This document shows, in pieces, positions 16,343 to 24,877 of a stretch of DNA of 64,000 nt. The DNA is from CAZPBN01 sp964584935. GTDB lineage: Bacteria > Acidobacteriota > Aminicenantia > Aminicenantales > Aminicenantaceae. The stretch spans positions 35,396 through 99,395 of the forward strand of contig CAZPBN010000011.1 in NCBI GenBank assembly GCA_964584935.1, written 5' to 3'. The stretch's first letter is position 1. Each line of letters starts with the position of its first letter. Both the position numbers and the translations under genes were made by a program. The notes beneath the pieces are model-generated. The model made no database searches. It was not told the DNA's origin and worked only from the letters and a program-made list of their open reading frames with translations.

Positions 16343-18184
16343 TCATCCAAAGAGATCTGTTTGGATCTTATCCCAAATGGATTTGATTTTTTGAGATATG
16401 GAACCATCTGTGTATTCAACAACCGTTAGCCCCTTTAGCTGGGCTTCAGTGATTTGGTTGTCATAGGGGATCATCCCCAGAAAATCGGAATCATTTTTTT
16501 TTGCTATGGTTTCAATCTCCTCGGCTTTTTCTCTATTTAAGTCAGATTTATTGATGATGACTCCGGAAGGAATTTTGAAAAATCGAATCACATCCAGCAC
16601 TCTTTTCAAATCGTGGACACCTGAAACAGTGGGTTCAGTGATGACCATCGCGTAGTGGGCAGCAGTTATCGATGCAATAACCGGACATCCAGTACCAGGT
16701 GATCCGTCAATGATCGATTTCGACAGGGATTTGTTTAGTGCTAATTCATCTTTTTTATTCCGAACAAGAGTCACTAGTCTTCCTGAATTTTCTTCTGCGA
16801 TGCCTAGTTTTGCATGACTCATAGGGCCCAATCGTGTTTCAGAAACAAACCATTCTCCGTTGACGGCTTTTTCGCAGTTGATGGCATCATCTGGACACAC
16901 CAGACAACACAAACCGCACCCTTCACATGTCATTTCATCGATTTCGAATACAGTTCGGTTATTGTGTGTTTTTTGCTGGATTGCTTCAAACCGGCAGGCC
17001 CGGTAACAATCGCCACATCCTGTGCATCGCTCAGGATTGATTTCAGCCCTTTCTCCTCCGCTGAAGAGTCCTCTCTCTTTGATTTCAGGATTTAATAGCA
17101 GGTGCATATCTGCAGCATCGACGTCACAGTCAGCGATAGCCATGTTTTTGTTCAAGGCACAAAAGCTGGCAACCAATGAGGTCTTTCCGGTTCCTCCCTT
17201 ACCACTGATCACAACCAGTTCTTTAGGTTTCGGAGCATCGGGATTTACTTGGGGCATACTGGATGACACAGACTCGATGGTTTTTTGATTTATATCAGGG
17301 GATGTCGATCGTTTAAAAACTGGCTTTTTTTGTTTGGCGCGATGAATCATCTTTTGAGCAATGGTTTGAAACAAATCATGATAGGCGGAAGATTTATCCA
17401 CCACCAAATCACCGACAGAATAAAATTCGGCAATACGCCGATCATCGGGAATTTCTCCAATGATTTCAAGATTTTCATCTTTGCAGTAATTTTTTAAATC
17501 ATTGTTTTGATAATCGGCACGGTTGACAAGAACCACCGGTTCCTGATTAAGTTCTCGGCACATATCGACAGCTAATCTCAAATCATTGATCCCAAACGGG
17601 GTTGGGTCGGTAACCAGAACGCAAAGATCTGTGCATTTTATTGTTTCCACTACCGGGCATGCTGTTCCTGGAGGAGAATCCAATATATTGATACCTTCTC
17701 CAATATAATGTTTTATTTTTTTGATAAGTCTGGGTGACATTCCACCTTCGGCTGTTTCTAAAAGAGCATAGTGATAATCAATATCGCCACTATGGCCATG
17801 TTTGATTTTTCCGATTTTCCTGTCTTTTTCAATAATGGCGTCTGTTGGACAGAAGTGGGTGCATGCGCCGCACACATGACACAAACTTTGAAAGAATAAA
17901 ACTTTTTCCTTAACCATGGCGATGGCATTATAATGGCAGACCTCTTCGCATTTGCCGCAGTAAATACATTTGTCATCATCCACACCAACCGGGGAAAGCA
18001 AAAAGATATCCTCTTCTTTTTCAATTTTTGGTTTTAGGAATAGATGTCCGTTAGGTTCCTCCACATCGCAGTCAAGATAACGGACGGATTGACCGGATTG
18101 TTCAATAATCCGGGCAATGTTTGTGGATGCAAGGGTTTTTCCCGTACCTCCTTTTCCACTTGAAACAGCAATCTTTAAATTCAT
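16343..18184 (-). CDS. Tandem-fused MinD-type ATPase with two inserted ferredoxin domains
   Basis: This single chain holds two copies of the MinD-superfamily ATPase with inserted ferredoxin domain, a family usually encoded as two adjacent genes. Copy 1 (about 1-285) has the deviant Walker A GKGGTGKT (10-17), two 4Fe-4S motifs (CIYCGKCEEVC, CHVCGACTHFC) and DSPPGTACPV. Copy 2 (about 322-613) repeats this with GKGGTGKT (328-335), CTGCGDCYRAC, CEGCGLCCLVC and GSPGTGCPV. The linker (about 290-320) is rich in Ser, Pro and Lys. Cytoplasmic; the role is likely Fe-S or metal-cofactor handling or redox-linked. An AAAGGAG ribosome site precedes the ATG. It is the last gene of a Fur-box operon. Confidence 0.85.
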   Translation of the reverse strand: MNLKIAVSSGKGGTGKTLASTNIARIIEQSGQSVRYLDCDVEEPNGHLFLKPKIEKEEDIFLLSPVGVDDDKCIYCGKCEEVCHYNAIAMVKEKVLFFQSLCHVCGACTHFCPTDAIIEKDRKIGKIKHGHSGDIDYHYALLETAEGGMSPRLIKKIKHYIGEGINILDSPPGTACPVVETIKCTDLCVLVTDPTPFGINDLRLAVDMCRELNQEPVVLVNRADYQNNDLKNYCKDENLEIIGEIPDDRRIAEFYSVGDLVVDKSSAYHDLFQTIAQKMIHRAKQKKPVFKRSTSPDINQKTIESVSSSMPQVNPDAPKPKELVVISGKGGTGKTSLVASFCALNKNMAIADCDVDAADMHLLLNPEIKERGLFSGGERAEINPERCTGCGDCYRACRFEAIQQKTHNNRTVFEIDEMTCEGCGLCCLVCPDDAINCEKAVNGEWFVSETRLGPMSHAKLGIAEENSGRLVTLVRNKKDELALNKSLSKSIIDGSPGTGCPVIASITAAHYAMVITEPTVSGVHDLKRVLDVIRFFKIPSGVIINKSDLNREKAEEIETIAKKNDSDFLGMIPYDNQITEAQLKGLTVVEYTDGSISQKIKSIWDKIQTDLFG

Positions 18185-18253
18185 GTTTTTATACTCCTTT
18201 TATAGGAAAACATCTTAAGGGAGCACAATTTTTTCTGTATGGGAGCTTGAAGT

Positions 18254-18910
18254 TCAAGAGTCCATGCTTTCATGATATGTCCTTAGATTGCTGTTTTTAA
18301 CAAATATAAGGGGGAACACAATGTCACTCAAGCAGCACGGCGTCCATACAGCAATAAACAAGAATACAAAAAGAGCAATATAGGACAGCCAGTGCAAAGA
18401 AGGACCGGATGCCATGATGATGTGAAACAACGATGTCCATGTGCTGAGAAGAACATGCCCGGCATGAGGAACTTTCGTGGCTGGTTTGAAATAAGCAAAA
18501 AGGACTCCTATGATTGCTAATGGATTCACCAGCCACCATTTTTCAATAAATCCAAGATGGATTCCCCGGTTGGGCATATTTAATAAGGTTTCCCCCAAAT
18601 AAGGTATTATGGAATCGCTCAGAGTAGCAATCCCAATGGAACCTATGTATCCGATTAAAAGTAAAATCCAGAGATTGCATTTACCTCTAATGCATTTCTT
18701 GCCAAAATGATCACATGTGTGAAGTTTATAGATTGAGGCTGTCACCAGAGCACTCAGGACAACGTGGATAGGATGAAGGACATAAAAAATGTTGTATGAT
18801 ATTTCTTTGGGTATTCTTAAAGAAACAATGAGGATGAGAATACCGGTTAGTGCACCAAAACCGGTAAACGGGGCGTGATTTTTCAGTTCTTTTGAAATGT
18901 GTTTATACAT
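18254..18910 (-). CDS. Polytopic membrane protein of unknown function
   Basis: I do not recognise the family. The 218-residue protein has about six hydrophobic segments. Possible metal-binding residues sit between helices: YKLHTCDHFGKKCIRGKC (about residues 62-79), HVVLSA near 50, and TPCCLSD near the C-terminus. The start ATG follows AGAGGTAC. It lies between the frameshifted CxCG gene and the fused MinD ATPase in an operon driven by a Fur-type promoter, so a role in iron or Fe-S metabolism is a guess from context. Confidence 0.6.
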   Translation of the reverse strand: MYKHISKELKNHAPFTGFGALTGILILIVSLRIPKEISYNIFYVLHPIHVVLSALVTASIYKLHTCDHFGKKCIRGKCNLWILLLIGYIGSIGIATLSDSIIPYLGETLLNMPNRGIHLGFIEKWWLVNPLAIIGVLFAYFKPATKVPHAGHVLLSTWTSLFHIIMASGPSLHWLSYIALFVFLFIAVWTPCCLSDIVFPLIFVKNSNLRTYHESMDS

Positions 18911-18952
18911 ATTGTACCTCTATGGCTTGCTGGAGAAATATTTCTTTCACTT

Positions 18953-19194
18953 TCATTTTTTAGATACGCTTCCTGAATATTCGAATGTGTTTTGTTTCAT
19001 TTTTATCCATGGTCTCTCGTCAATACCTATGATTTGTCCGCACAGGCACTCCACATTTTGATTGTTTTGAATAGAGTAAGCTTTAGAAATCCTATCTTTA
19101 TAACACCGGAGAATTCGACCTTTGCCAATTTTTTTGTTCCCAGATAGGGACTTTTTTGATTTACTTTATTTTTAGGAATCAAAACAATTTTCAT
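18953..19194 (-). pseudogene. Small CxCG-motif protein, frameshifted
   Basis: A ribosome site (AGAGGTG) sits 8 bases before an ATG at 19194, which opens MKIVLIPKNKVNQ. About 40 bases in, the coding signal moves to another frame, which reads through CYKDRISKAYSIQNNQNVEC, LCGQIIGIDERPWIKMKQN and TFEYSGSVSKK to the stop at 18953. One extra base in the six-base A/T run at 19152-19157 would give one 80-residue protein with a CLCG motif. The span (242 bases) is one short of a multiple of three. It sits 19 bases after the DUF401 stop and 42 before the next gene, both typical operon spacings. It could be a real mutation or a sequencing error. Confidence 0.55.
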
Positions 19195-19213
19195 ATCTTT
19201 ACACCTCTATTCT

Positions 19214-20407
19214 TCACAGTAAAAGTATGCCGACAATCAATCCCACTCCCAGACAAATCATGGCTGGTGCGGCTAAAATTTTATAGAAATTTTTCAAATC
19301 GGTTTTGAAATATTCTAAGGAGACAGAGATACAGGGATGAACCGGTGAGATGATGTAGCCTTGATAGATGGCAAAAAACATAATGGCAAATGTCATAGGG
19401 GTCATTGATTTGGCACCAAATTGCACTATATAAATCGGCAATAGAATAGCGACCGGAACCTGGACTCTCCCAGTGGCAAATCCCAGAAGGAATCCAATTC
19501 CCACCAAGAGCATCACTTTAGAGAACGAGGCTTCAGCGATCACTTGGGAGGTGGCAGATGATTGAAAGATGTGCAGGAAAACAAACATTCCGATGATGAT
19601 AAGAGCAAAATTCCAAGGTTTCATTTTGAAAATAACAGATTTCAATTGAGTGAGATTCATCTGGCTGTAATAAAAAGCTAATAGGAGGCTAGTCGAAACG
19701 CCTATGATAAGCGGAATCTCAGGAATCAGATTTTTAAAAGAAGTCATCAATGTGAAATGGAGAAAGGGAGCAATCAGAATGATCGAAACGGGAATTATTA
19801 TTTTTTTGTAATTTCTTTTTGATACAGTCTCATTATATCCTTTGACATTCTTCAATAAAAAAAAATATCCCAAAGCGGTCATAATAATAAATCCTATAAG
19901 TAAATATAAAATGACAGTATAAAGATTGACTTCTGCCATGGCTGTTGTTACCAGCAACACGCCAAGTGGATAAATTAATAAAAACACATGGCGGAACCAG
20001 ACATTGATAGCTGTTTTAATTGAATTCGAGATGATTTTTCCGCTTTTATCAACAGGTGGGGCTGACAGCAAGGCGCCACCGGGCATGGGCAGCATTCCAA
20101 TAAAAGCAGAGGTGAATGCCATGAAATAGCTGCGTTTCATCCGGATATTGTGGACTAAATCATCAATCATGCCGCTTTGCTCCATGATGCCTCCAATGAT
20201 GGGAATGAGTCCCACCGCTAGAGACAGCAATAAGATCGACTGATCTGTGATGGTATAAATTGTTTGTTCCCACATGTCACGGAAAGAGAGACTGAATAAG
20301 CCAAGAACGTAAGAAGAAATCAGTAATCCGAGCCAGAGATTTTTGCGCGCAATCAAAAGGAGCAAACCAAGCGAAAAGAAAAATCCAAACCATATCAGTG
20401 TGTTCAT
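19214..20407 (-). CDS. DUF401 family membrane permease
   Basis: This integral membrane protein belongs to the DUF401 (AF0261-type) family of predicted transporters, related to the large ion-transporter (IT) superfamily. About ten membrane segments are visible. MLPMPGGALLSAPPVDK (about residues 110-126) is a conserved loop of the family, and a matching second-half loop is QGYIISPVHPCISVSLEYFK. The substrate is unknown. It is the first gene behind a promoter with a near-consensus Fur box, so iron-responsive expression is likely. The gene order then runs CxCG small protein, polytopic protein, double MinD ATPase. Confidence 0.8.
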   Translation of the reverse strand: MNTLIWFGFFFSLGLLLLIARKNLWLGLLISSYVLGLFSLSFRDMWEQTIYTITDQSILLLSLAVGLIPIIGGIMEQSGMIDDLVHNIRMKRSYFMAFTSAFIGMLPMPGGALLSAPPVDKSGKIISNSIKTAINVWFRHVFLLIYPLGVLLVTTAMAEVNLYTVILYLLIGFIIMTALGYFFLLKNVKGYNETVSKRNYKKIIIPVSIILIAPFLHFTLMTSFKNLIPEIPLIIGVSTSLLLAFYYSQMNLTQLKSVIFKMKPWNFALIIIGMFVFLHIFQSSATSQVIAEASFSKVMLLVGIGFLLGFATGRVQVPVAILLPIYIVQFGAKSMTPMTFAIMFFAIYQGYIISPVHPCISVSLEYFKTDLKNFYKILAAPAMICLGVGLIVGILLL

Positions 20408-20511
20408 TGAAGTGAATGTTCTTCTAAAAGATTCTTCATGTCAAGATAAACCTGGTAATGTTCCAGATAACCTTCTCCACTATAGATTGATTCCGTCGTT
20501 GTTTCATATCT

Positions 20512-20540
20512 TTTATAATGATAATGATTATCATTTTCAA
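20512..20540 (-). promoter_or_regulatory. Promoter of the DUF401-MinD operon
   Basis: Read on the minus strand, TTGAAA (20540-20535) and TATAAA (20517-20512) are separated by 17 bp. The Fur-type box fills the spacer, so bound regulator would block polymerase. The DUF401 start is about 105 bases downstream. Confidence 0.7.
20520..20538. promoter_or_regulatory. Fur box
   Basis: GATAATGATTATCATTTTC matches the 19-bp consensus GATAATGATAATCATTATC at 17 of 19 positions. It lies between the -35 and -10 elements of the minus-strand promoter. Control by Fur in the iron-loaded state is inferred. A related metalloregulator of the Fur superfamily (Zur, Mur, PerR) is possible. Confidence 0.75.
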
Positions 20541-20813
20541 TGTATAATAGTCATGAAATGATGTCAAGCCATTTCTGTGAAATTTTCACAGGATTGAGAA
20601 GGTTTTCTTGTTCTCCCGTTTTCTTTCTTATAATTAATATGCCCTAGGAAGTAAAACGATAGATATTGAGATAAAAAAATCCGGTTGTTTTGAAAGTTAA
20701 AATAGGGAATTTTTATTTTGTTCTTTTTGATATCAAATTATTGTATTTTGAGGGAATTATATATTAGGATAAGAAATTGTAAATAAGATAATAATTTTTG
20801 GAGGAGATATATA

Positions 20814-21410
20814 ATGGAAACAGTATTCAACTCTTCCTTTTACAGTTGGGTGATCATTCCCGTTCTGATATTTTTTGCCCGTGTTCTGGATGTTTCACTC
20901 GGAACCATTAGGATTGTATTCATTTCCAAAGGCATAAAATTTCTTTCAGCTCTAGTGGGATTTTTTGAGATCTTTGTCTGGCTTATGGCTCTAAGACAAA
21001 TTATGAAGAATCTTGACAATCTCGTTTGTTTTCTTGCTTATGCGGTTGGATTTGCATTGGGAAATTTTGTTGGAATTCTTATTGAGGATAAATTAGCGAT
21101 TGGTCAGATGATTATCAAGATCTTTTCCAAGAAAAGCACAAAGGCTTTGGTTGAAGCTCTTAAAGGAAAAGGCTTTGGGATGACCGTAATCGAAGGTCAG
21201 GGAAGTCAAGGAAAAGTAAGAATTATCTATTTGACAATTCGGCGGAAAGACAGAAAAAAAATCATTCAAACCATTAATCAATTCAGTCCCAGGGCTTTTT
21301 ATACCATAGAAGAGGCAAGATCTGTCAATGAAGGCATCTTTCCTTATAAAGAGAGAAAAAAATACAGATGGAAAAAAATGTTACCAAGACTTATTAGAAA
21401 AGGAAAATAA
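20814..21410 (+). CDS. UPF0316 / DUF2179 membrane protein
   Basis: This 198-residue protein matches the UPF0316 family. Three N-terminal membrane helices (about residues 12-30, 38-60, 68-90) carry the signature FFARVLDVSLGTIRIVFISKG. A soluble DUF2179-like domain follows (about 100-170), with ALKGKGFGMTVIEGQGSQG, a domain also found at the end of YitT proteins. Its function is unknown. The ATG follows an excellent GGAGGAG site. The extreme C-terminus is strongly basic. Confidence 0.85.
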   Translation: METVFNSSFYSWVIIPVLIFFARVLDVSLGTIRIVFISKGIKFLSALVGFFEIFVWLMALRQIMKNLDNLVCFLAYAVGFALGNFVGILIEDKLAIGQMIIKIFSKKSTKALVEALKGKGFGMTVIEGQGSQGKVRIIYLTIRRKDRKKIIQTINQFSPRAFYTIEEARSVNEGIFPYKERKKYRWKKMLPRLIRKGK

Positions 21411-21624
21411 ATGACAGGGAGAAATGGTATCAATGTTAATTAGAATATAAACCGGTTTTGTCAAATGGAGTTTTGTGTTTGATCGATTCAAATCAGAATG
21501 CATTTTCCTTGAATACAATGTCTTTTTGTATCCATTTCAATCATAGAAGAGAAAGGATATCAGTTCGAATGGACAGCATGGAAAAAGGATAATCTTTTTT
21601 ATATTCATCTTAAGGCGGAATATT

Positions 21625-21780
21625 ATGGTATTGGTGACAGGGGCATCCGGACATATCAGAGCTAATCTTGTGAGAGCGCTTATTCAAGAAGAAAGGATTG
21701 TGCGTGTTTTTGTCCATAAAAATACCAGGGGAGTGGTGGAACTCGATGTTGATATCTTTAAGGGAGATCAGCTGTCTTGC
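21625..21780 (+). pseudogene. Truncated NAD-dependent epimerase (SDR) relic
   Basis: Residues 1-50 of an open frame (MVLVTGASGHIRANLVRALI, then RVFVHKNTRGVVELDVDIFKGD) match the N-terminal Rossmann segment of extended SDR epimerases. Similarity stops there and the frame runs on into the atp genes. The third glycine of GxxGxxG is Arg (GASGHIRANL). An AAGGCGG ribosome site is still present. The end is approximate. This is a leftover of a gene truncated next to the ATP synthase operon. Confidence 0.65.
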
Positions 21781-21830
21781 TTTTTTAAAGAAAAAATGAT
21801 AAATTTTCTTCTAGTTACATCATCAAAAAA

Positions 21831-22247
21831 ATGCTTTCAATTGATACAAGCACCATTATCATTTTCCTTATTATTTGGATATTGCTCTTGGTCCTATCCA
21901 AATTATTTTATAATCCATTAAGGGAAATAATGAATCAAAGAAAAAAGATGATCGATAAAGGAAAAAACTCCTATGAACAGTCAATGGAACAATATGAACA
22001 AACAGTGCAGGAAATTGATGAAAAAATTAAGTCAGTGAAGTCTGATGCTGAATTCACAAGGTCTCAATATATTAAGGAAGCGATAAAGGAAAAGGAGAAA
22101 ATATTGGAAGAAGTTAATTCCGCATATAGAAAACAGGTTGAGGAAGCAAAGGAAGAATTAAACAAAAATATGGATAAATTGAAAAAAGAATTAGAAGATG
22201 AGAGTGAAACGCTGGCAAAGGCCATTGAAAAAAAATTTCTAAACTGA
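21831..22247 (+). CDS. F-type ATP synthase subunit b' (first b-type stalk)
   Basis: This is a peripheral-stalk subunit of F0. It has one N-terminal membrane helix (IIIFLIIWILLLVLSKLFY, about residues 9-27) and a long charged coiled coil to the end (138 aa). It is followed by a second b-type gene overlapping by one base (TGATG), so the stalk is probably a b/b' heterodimer as in photosynthetic bacteria and several other phyla. It starts the atp cluster just after an SDR relic. Confidence 0.85.
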   Translation: MLSIDTSTIIIFLIIWILLLVLSKLFYNPLREIMNQRKKMIDKGKNSYEQSMEQYEQTVQEIDEKIKSVKSDAEFTRSQYIKEAIKEKEKILEEVNSAYRKQVEEAKEELNKNMDKLKKELEDESETLAKAIEKKFLN

Positions 22248-22855
22248 TGAATCCAAGAAAACAGGCAATTGTTATTATTTTCCTCCTACCTCTTTTTATT
22301 TCCATGGCTTATTCCGAAGAAGAAAATCATTCTTTTTTAAATATGGATTTTTTCGGAAAATTATTTAATTTTATTGTTCTTTTTGGAGGACTGGCTTTAC
22401 TCCTCCGTAAATATATCAGTAATTATATAAAAAAAAGAGTAACAGAAACGTCAGATTCCATTAAGGAATCCAAAAAACTGGAAAAAAAATCAGAAAAAAA
22501 TAAAGCCGAAATTAAATCCCGTCTGGATAAATTGAAGACTGAAATAGAGAAAATAAAAACGGAATCAGAAAAAGACGGGAAAAAAGAAAAAGAAAGAATC
22601 ATCAAATTAGCGGAGCGGGAATCAGAAAGGATAAAAGAAATGACAAAAGAAGAAATGGATAGAATTTTACAGACACGCATCCAGGAACTTAAAGAATATA
22701 CGGCAGAACTTTCTATCAAACGAGCCCGGGAAAGGATAAAAAAGAATATTTCGGATAAGGATCAATCTATTCTAATTAACAGATCCATAGAAGAATTAGG
22801 ATCGCTTTATGAAAAATCAAACTCTAGTAAAAAGATACATTCAAGGACTCATTAA
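22247..22855 (+). CDS. atpF: F-type ATP synthase subunit b
   Basis: This is the second peripheral-stalk subunit. An N-terminal hydrophobic stretch ending MAYSEE looks like a cleavable signal peptide (about residues 1-24). The membrane anchor follows (LFNFIVLFGGLALLLRKY, about 45-62), then a very Lys/Glu-rich coiled coil of about 120 residues. The signal peptide before the anchor is a variation seen in some b subunits. Its 3' end overlaps atpH by 47 bases. Confidence 0.88.
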   Translation: MNPRKQAIVIIFLLPLFISMAYSEEENHSFLNMDFFGKLFNFIVLFGGLALLLRKYISNYIKKRVTETSDSIKESKKLEKKSEKNKAEIKSRLDKLKTEIEKIKTESEKDGKKEKERIIKLAERESERIKEMTKEEMDRILQTRIQELKEYTAELSIKRARERIKKNISDKDQSILINRSIEELGSLYEKSNSSKKIHSRTH

Positions 22856-23357
22856 CTCTATACAAAACGATAAAGAGTTTTTAGCTATTAATAAAGAACT
22901 TTTTGAATTCAACCATATTCTTGAGAATCAAGAAGAATTAAAAAATATTTTATTAAGCCCTTTTTTTTCTTCTCCTAAAAAAATAAAGATAGTGAAAGAA
23001 ATTCTAAAAAAAAAAGCATTTCATGAAAAAACAATCCGGTTTGTTACTTTGCTTCTTGAAAATGAGAGGTTGAAACTATTCTCTTCAATTATGGATCATT
23101 TGACTGAAGAATGGAATGAGAAAAAAAGGATATCCACATTTGAAGTGGCTTCGGTGATTCCTTTGACAAAAATTCAAAAAAGAAAACTTAAAAAGAAATT
23201 GGAAACAATGGAAAAGGCTTCTGTGATCTTGAAGTATAAGATAGATCCTGAATTGATTGGGGGGCTTAAGATAAGAAGGAAAAATATTATTTATGATGTT
23301 TCCATAGAAGGAAATTTATCCAGGATTAAGGAAAAAATATTTGAAGGAAAAGATTAA
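22809..23357 (+). CDS. atpH: F-type ATP synthase subunit delta
   Basis: Delta links F1 to the peripheral stalk. The N-terminal helical bundle (KRYIQGLINSIQNDKEF and following) and the C-terminal segment LTKIQKRKLKKKLE...DPELIGGLKIRRKNIIYDVSI are characteristic. Length (182 aa) is normal. The start lies inside the end of atpF, and AGGATCGC-type spacing gives only a weak ribosome site, so translation is likely coupled. Confidence 0.9.
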   Translation: MKNQTLVKRYIQGLINSIQNDKEFLAINKELFEFNHILENQEELKNILLSPFFSSPKKIKIVKEILKKKAFHEKTIRFVTLLLENERLKLFSSIMDHLTEEWNEKKRISTFEVASVIPLTKIQKRKLKKKLETMEKASVILKYKIDPELIGGLKIRRKNIIYDVSIEGNLSRIKEKIFEGKD

Positions 23358-23358
23358 A

Positions 23359-24876
23359 ATGGAAATAAAGGCAGATGAAATAAGTAAAATCATTCAGCGT
23401 CAAATTGAAGGATATGAAACCAAAGCTGATATTAATGAGGTTGGAACGGTCATTTCGGTGGGAGATGGGATTGCCCAGGTCTACGGATTAGACAGGGTCA
23501 TGTATAATGAGCTTCTCGAATTTCCCAGAGGAGTTTTTGGAATTGCCCTGAATCTGGAAGAAGAAAGTGTGGGAGTTGTTCTTTTGGGCGAGAGCCATTT
23601 GGTGAAAGAGGAAGATATGGTCAAGCGAACTCACAGAATCATGGAAGTTCCAGGAGGTCCGGCTTTGATTGGAAGGGTGGTCAATCCTTTGGGAATGCCG
23701 TTGGATGACAAAGGGGCGATTAAAACTGATGTGTATATGCCCATAGAGCGTCTTGCTCCTGGTGTTGTGGACCGGATGCCTGTCAAGGAACCTTTGCAAA
23801 CTGGCATAAAGGCTATTGATGCTATGATACCCATAGGAAGGGGACAAAGAGAGTTGATTATAGGCGACAGACAAACGGGCAAAACAGCCATAGCTATTGA
23901 TACAATTATTAACCAAAAGGATAGCGGGATGGTATGTATCTATGTTGCCATTGGTCAGAAAAATTCAACCATTGCCCATATAATAAAGATGCTGAAAGAT
24001 TATGGGGCTATGGATTACACCATTGTTGTGGTCTCATCCGCTAGTGATCCGACTTCTCTTCAGTATTTAGCTCCTTACAGTGGTTGTGCTATGGGAGAAT
24101 ATTTCAGGGACAACAAGAAACACTCGCTTCTGGTGTATGATGACCTTTCAAAACATGCGGCAGCGTACAGGGAGATTTCTCTTCTTTTGAGGCGTCCACC
24201 GGGCAGGGAAGCCTATCCTGGGGATGTGTTTTATCTTCATTCGAGGCTTCTGGAAAGAGCAGCCAAATACAATCAAAAAAAAGGTGGCGGTTCTTTAACA
24301 GCACTCCCTATAATTGAAACGCAGGCAGGAGATGTCTCGGGTTATATCCCCACAAACGTTATTTCTATTACGGATGGACAAATTTATTTGGAGCCTGAAT
24401 TATTCAATGCTGGGGTAAGGCCTGCCATTAATGTTGGAATATCTGTCTCAAGAGTTGGAGGCCATGCCCAGATAAAAGCAATGAAGCAGATTGCAGGCAA
24501 GCTGCGTCTTGATTTGGCTCAATACAGGGAACTTGTGACTTTTGCCCAGTTTGGAACGGAGATGGATAAAGCCAGTCAAGCTCAACTGGATAGAGGGATG
24601 CGATTAACTGAAATCCTAAAACAGGACCAGTATTCTCCTTTACCGGTTGAAAAACAGATACTCATTGTCTATGCCGGGAACAGAGGCTTTTTGGATGATT
24701 TTAAGGCCGTTCAGGTAAGAGAATTTGAAGAACAATTGTATGATTTTTTTGAAAAAAAGTATAAGGATATTTTAGTCCAGATTGCAAAAGAAAAAGAAAT
24801 AAATAGCAGCCTCGATAAAAAGATTCATTCGGCTTTAGAGGAGTTTACTGAACAATTCAAGAAGGAAAGCGCGTAG
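23359..24876 (+). CDS. atpA: F-type ATP synthase subunit alpha
   Basis: The alpha subunit forms the F1 hexamer with beta and holds the non-catalytic nucleotide sites. It has Walker A GDRQTGKT, YVAIGQKNSTI, SASDPTSLQYLAPYSG, and the C-terminal alpha/beta signature region VGGHAQIKAMKQIAGKLRLD. I use the ATG at 23359, one base after the atpH stop and behind GGAAAAG, rather than the in-frame TTG at 23341. This gives 505 residues, the family norm. Confidence 0.97.
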   Translation: MEIKADEISKIIQRQIEGYETKADINEVGTVISVGDGIAQVYGLDRVMYNELLEFPRGVFGIALNLEEESVGVVLLGESHLVKEEDMVKRTHRIMEVPGGPALIGRVVNPLGMPLDDKGAIKTDVYMPIERLAPGVVDRMPVKEPLQTGIKAIDAMIPIGRGQRELIIGDRQTGKTAIAIDTIINQKDSGMVCIYVAIGQKNSTIAHIIKMLKDYGAMDYTIVVVSSASDPTSLQYLAPYSGCAMGEYFRDNKKHSLLVYDDLSKHAAAYREISLLLRRPPGREAYPGDVFYLHSRLLERAAKYNQKKGGGSLTALPIIETQAGDVSGYIPTNVISITDGQIYLEPELFNAGVRPAINVGISVSRVGGHAQIKAMKQIAGKLRLDLAQYRELVTFAQFGTEMDKASQAQLDRGMRLTEILKQDQYSPLPVEKQILIVYAGNRGFLDDFKAVQVREFEEQLYDFFEKKYKDILVQIAKEKEINSSLDKKIHSALEEFTEQFKKESA

Positions 24877-24877
24877 A

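Larger units (their letters stand above)
20408..20813. other. Intergenic region with Fur-type promoter
   Basis: This 406-base gap lies between divergent genes. The Fur box and minus-strand promoter (20512-20540) are near its left end. The remainder is AT-rich, with only the strong GGAGGAG ribosome site of the next gene (about 20801-20807). I could not place a confident promoter for the plus-strand gene. Confidence 0.6.

Noticed and set aside
19152..19157. Programmed -1 frameshift as the explanation of the CxCG gene
   Set aside because: The zero-frame codons around the run are CAA AAA AGT, which do not fit the usual X-XXY-YYZ slippery pattern; a simple indel is more likely.
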